DNA of 58,380 bases, taken from contig MFGN01000003.1 in assembly GCA_001780285.1 (NCBI GenBank), forward strand, positions 1-58,380, read 5' to 3'. The notes under the pieces are model-generated. The model had not been told where the DNA came from, made no database searches, and saw only the letters and a list, made by a program, of their open reading frames with translations. Below are positions 57,069 through 58,380 of the stretch, piece by piece (within the stretch, counting starts at the first letter, position 1; each line of letters begins with the position of its first letter). A program made the translations under genes and the position numbers. Origin of the DNA: Candidatus Falkowbacteria bacterium RIFOXYD12_FULL_34_57 (GTDB taxonomy: Bacteria > Patescibacteriota > Patescibacteriia > Patescibacteriales > UBA12075).

Positions 57069-58235
57069 CTAATAATGATTATTTACAACCATACCAGCAT
57101 TATCAATTGTTGAGAGAACCAAATTCATGTTTTCCATCTTTGGATTAGTTAGGTCAAAAATAAATTTAGCATCACCTTGAGTAATATTCGTGCATCCGGC
57201 GCTTCTTTGAGTACCAAAATCATCATGCCAATAAGTTCCATGGACTGCAAATGAACCTTTATAATACATTACCCAGGGAACATCTGGCAGGTCATAAGCA
57301 TGAGTGGCAATTGGTGGTGCTCCAACCATTCTGGCTTTTTCCATTTTCAACCAAACATTATAAGTCCCAACGGCAGTTGGGGTTTGTGGACTACCCACTG
57401 AAACATAGGTCGACATTATGTCCTGATCATATTTATATAAAGTTAAAACTTTTTTTGAAATATTAAGATCTACCCAATAATTATTATTTTGAACACTGTC
57501 CGGTATAAGCACTTTTTTTTCCGGAAAGGGTTGAGCTATTACATTGATAAAAAATGAGTCTATATATGCCCCCGGATATCGTCCCCCATCTATCTTGTAC
57601 CAAGTAAAACCATCGCTCTTTATTATATCAAGAACCTTAACCGTGTTGGTGATATACAATTTACCTAATACTTTAGAATCACTCCTCGGTTCCTCTACAA
57701 CATTCACATATTTTTTATTCACTCTTCCCCACCAACCAAGATATTGCCACTGCCTAGAAATCTGTTTACCAAAATTATCTAAAATTATTTTTCCCATGGG
57801 TATTGTTTTTAAATCCATATTCGTAATGCCAAGTGCAAATTGGCGCATTACAACAAGGGCATCGATGCCGTCCGCCATGTAAACCAATGATTTATCGGTT
57901 GGGTTAACATAATAAACCCTGCCATCGTCTTCGGGTTTTATCAAAATTAATCCCCTGAATCTATCGGGTGTAGTACTTGCAATTTTTAAAAAATCATCAT
58001 TAGAAACACCCAATGACAAATTACTCATGACATTATAAGCATCGGTTGGAGTTCCTAAATAATAGCGGTGAAAATCACCAGGATAAACATACCAAGCTTC
58101 TCCATTTTTATCAACATCTAAAAGAATTTTTCCACTCAGAAGACTTGAAAGATTGTCTTCTGGAAATGCTAGAACCGAAACAATAAAAGAAAAGAAGGAA
58201 ACAATAATAAATAAGCTATATTTTAGCAGCTTCAT
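57069..58235 (-). CDS. L,D-transpeptidase (YkuD) with SH3-like and repeat modules
   Basis: 388 aa. A signal peptide (about 1-23) is followed by two copies of a 'GKILLDVDKNGEAWYVYPGD'-type module (about 34-70 and 95-130). An SH3-like segment (about 170-230, 'YVNVVEEPRSDSKVLGKLY') precedes a C-terminal YkuD domain. The catalytic motif is HGTYWHDDFGTQRSAGC with nucleophile Cys (usual form S-H-G-C; here S-A-G-C). It forms 3-3 crosslinks in peptidoglycan or attaches proteins. The promoter is at 58256-58284. It leads an operon with the double ATP-grasp ligase. Confidence 0.9.
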   Translation of the reverse strand: MKLLKYSLFIIVSFFSFIVSVLAFPEDNLSSLLSGKILLDVDKNGEAWYVYPGDFHRYYLGTPTDAYNVMSNLSLGVSNDDFLKIASTTPDRFRGLILIKPEDDGRVYYVNPTDKSLVYMADGIDALVVMRQFALGITNMDLKTIPMGKIILDNFGKQISRQWQYLGWWGRVNKKYVNVVEEPRSDSKVLGKLYITNTVKVLDIIKSDGFTWYKIDGGRYPGAYIDSFFINVIAQPFPEKKVLIPDSVQNNNYWVDLNISKKVLTLYKYDQDIMSTYVSVGSPQTPTAVGTYNVWLKMEKARMVGAPPIATHAYDLPDVPWVMYYKGSFAVHGTYWHDDFGTQRSAGCTNITQGDAKFIFDLTNPKMENMNLVLSTIDNAGMVVNNHY

Positions 58236-58255
58236 AGAATTGTGTTTACCAACTA

Positions 58256-58284
58256 ATCTTAATCAATATTTCAATAAAGGTCAA
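58256..58284 (-). promoter_or_regulatory. Promoter of the L,D-transpeptidase operon
   Basis: On the minus strand TTGACC (58284-58279), 17 bases, TAAGAT (58261-58256). This is the same -10 as at 17875 and 48907. The remaining bases to the window end (58285-58380) show no gene. Confidence 0.65.
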
Positions 58285-58380
58285 ACGATTGTATTAGTTC
58301 ACCACATATTGGACAACATAGCCATTATTGATTAAATAATCCACAGGAGTCTCTAAATTTAGCCCCCAATGGAAACGTTT

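Noticed and set aside
1-58380. CRISPR array or cas genes
   Set aside because: No regularly spaced direct repeats and no Cas-type protein were seen. The repeats present are palindromic and dispersed.
1-58380. UGA recoded as glycine (Gracilibacteria/SR1 code)
   Set aside because: Several full-length genes end at TGA in the right place (rmlD, the ligase gene, the 187-aa gene) and no conserved Gly is encoded by TGA.

Overview
The window looks like a chromosomal segment of a Patescibacteria / Candidate Phyla Radiation bacterium, probably of the Parcubacteria side (inference). It is AT-rich, gene-dense and has short spacers. It carries gene types I associate with that group: a DUF4012 protein in a polysaccharide cluster, a chromosomal VirD4/TraG-like ATPase, and an L,D-transpeptidase with a repeated 'YPGDF' N-terminal module. 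TGA is used as a stop codon, so code 11 applies and the UGA-to-Gly code of Gracilibacteria/SR1 does not. The one tRNA gene has no encoded CCA, and a CCA-adding enzyme is encoded at 49.5-51.0 kb.

Layout. 0-4.6 kb: small proteins, a DUF167 protein, undecaprenyl diphosphate synthase, a membrane-anchored unknown and an SPFH protein. 4.7-8.8 kb: dTDP-rhamnose genes (rmlC-like, rmlB, rmlD) mixed with two HIT proteins and a TIM-barrel protein. 8.9-10.3 kb: tRNA-Thr(UGU) and mtaB. 10.4-17.7 kb, minus strand: an operon prkA2 - DUF444 (VWA) - spoVR - prkA1 behind an elaborate leader. 18-23.3 kb: small membrane protein, P2-type cation ATPase, FtsB/DivIC-like protein and a coiled-coil membrane protein with a SurA/PPIase-like tail. 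23.5-24.1 kb: a self-contained, compositionally distinct gene of unknown function. 24.3-39.7 kb: a surface-polysaccharide locus (five glycosyltransferases, DUF4012, VirD4-like ATPase, rmlA, cyclophilin lipoprotein, flippase, O-antigen ligase). 39.8-48.1 kb: greA, lysS, MazG-like, serS, ddl, an aminotransferase, a MurF-like protein without its P-loop, and ftsQ. 48.2-49.5 kb: small membrane and unknown genes around a palindromic divergent promoter. 49.5-58.2 kb: cca, a second greA-like gene, a DUF5698-like membrane protein, a LemA-like/Cys-rich pair, and an L,D-transpeptidase followed by a fused double ATP-grasp ligase.

Together the genes describe cell-envelope construction: dTDP-rhamnose and lipid carrier supply, glycan assembly and export, peptidoglycan precursors and crosslinking, and division. 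Translation genes and one stress-type AAA+/VWA/SpoVR module are interspersed.

The best candidates for an under-described system are: (1) the two-PrkA operon, with two promoters, an inverted repeat, a possible micro-ORF and an internal terminator in its leader; (2) an O-antigen ligase gene holding three palindromic repeats in frame; (3) the L,D-transpeptidase / double ATP-grasp pair; (4) a hairpin with a TTCGC/GCGAA closing stem 10-11 nt before start codons. All functional statements rest on motif recognition by eye; no search was run.
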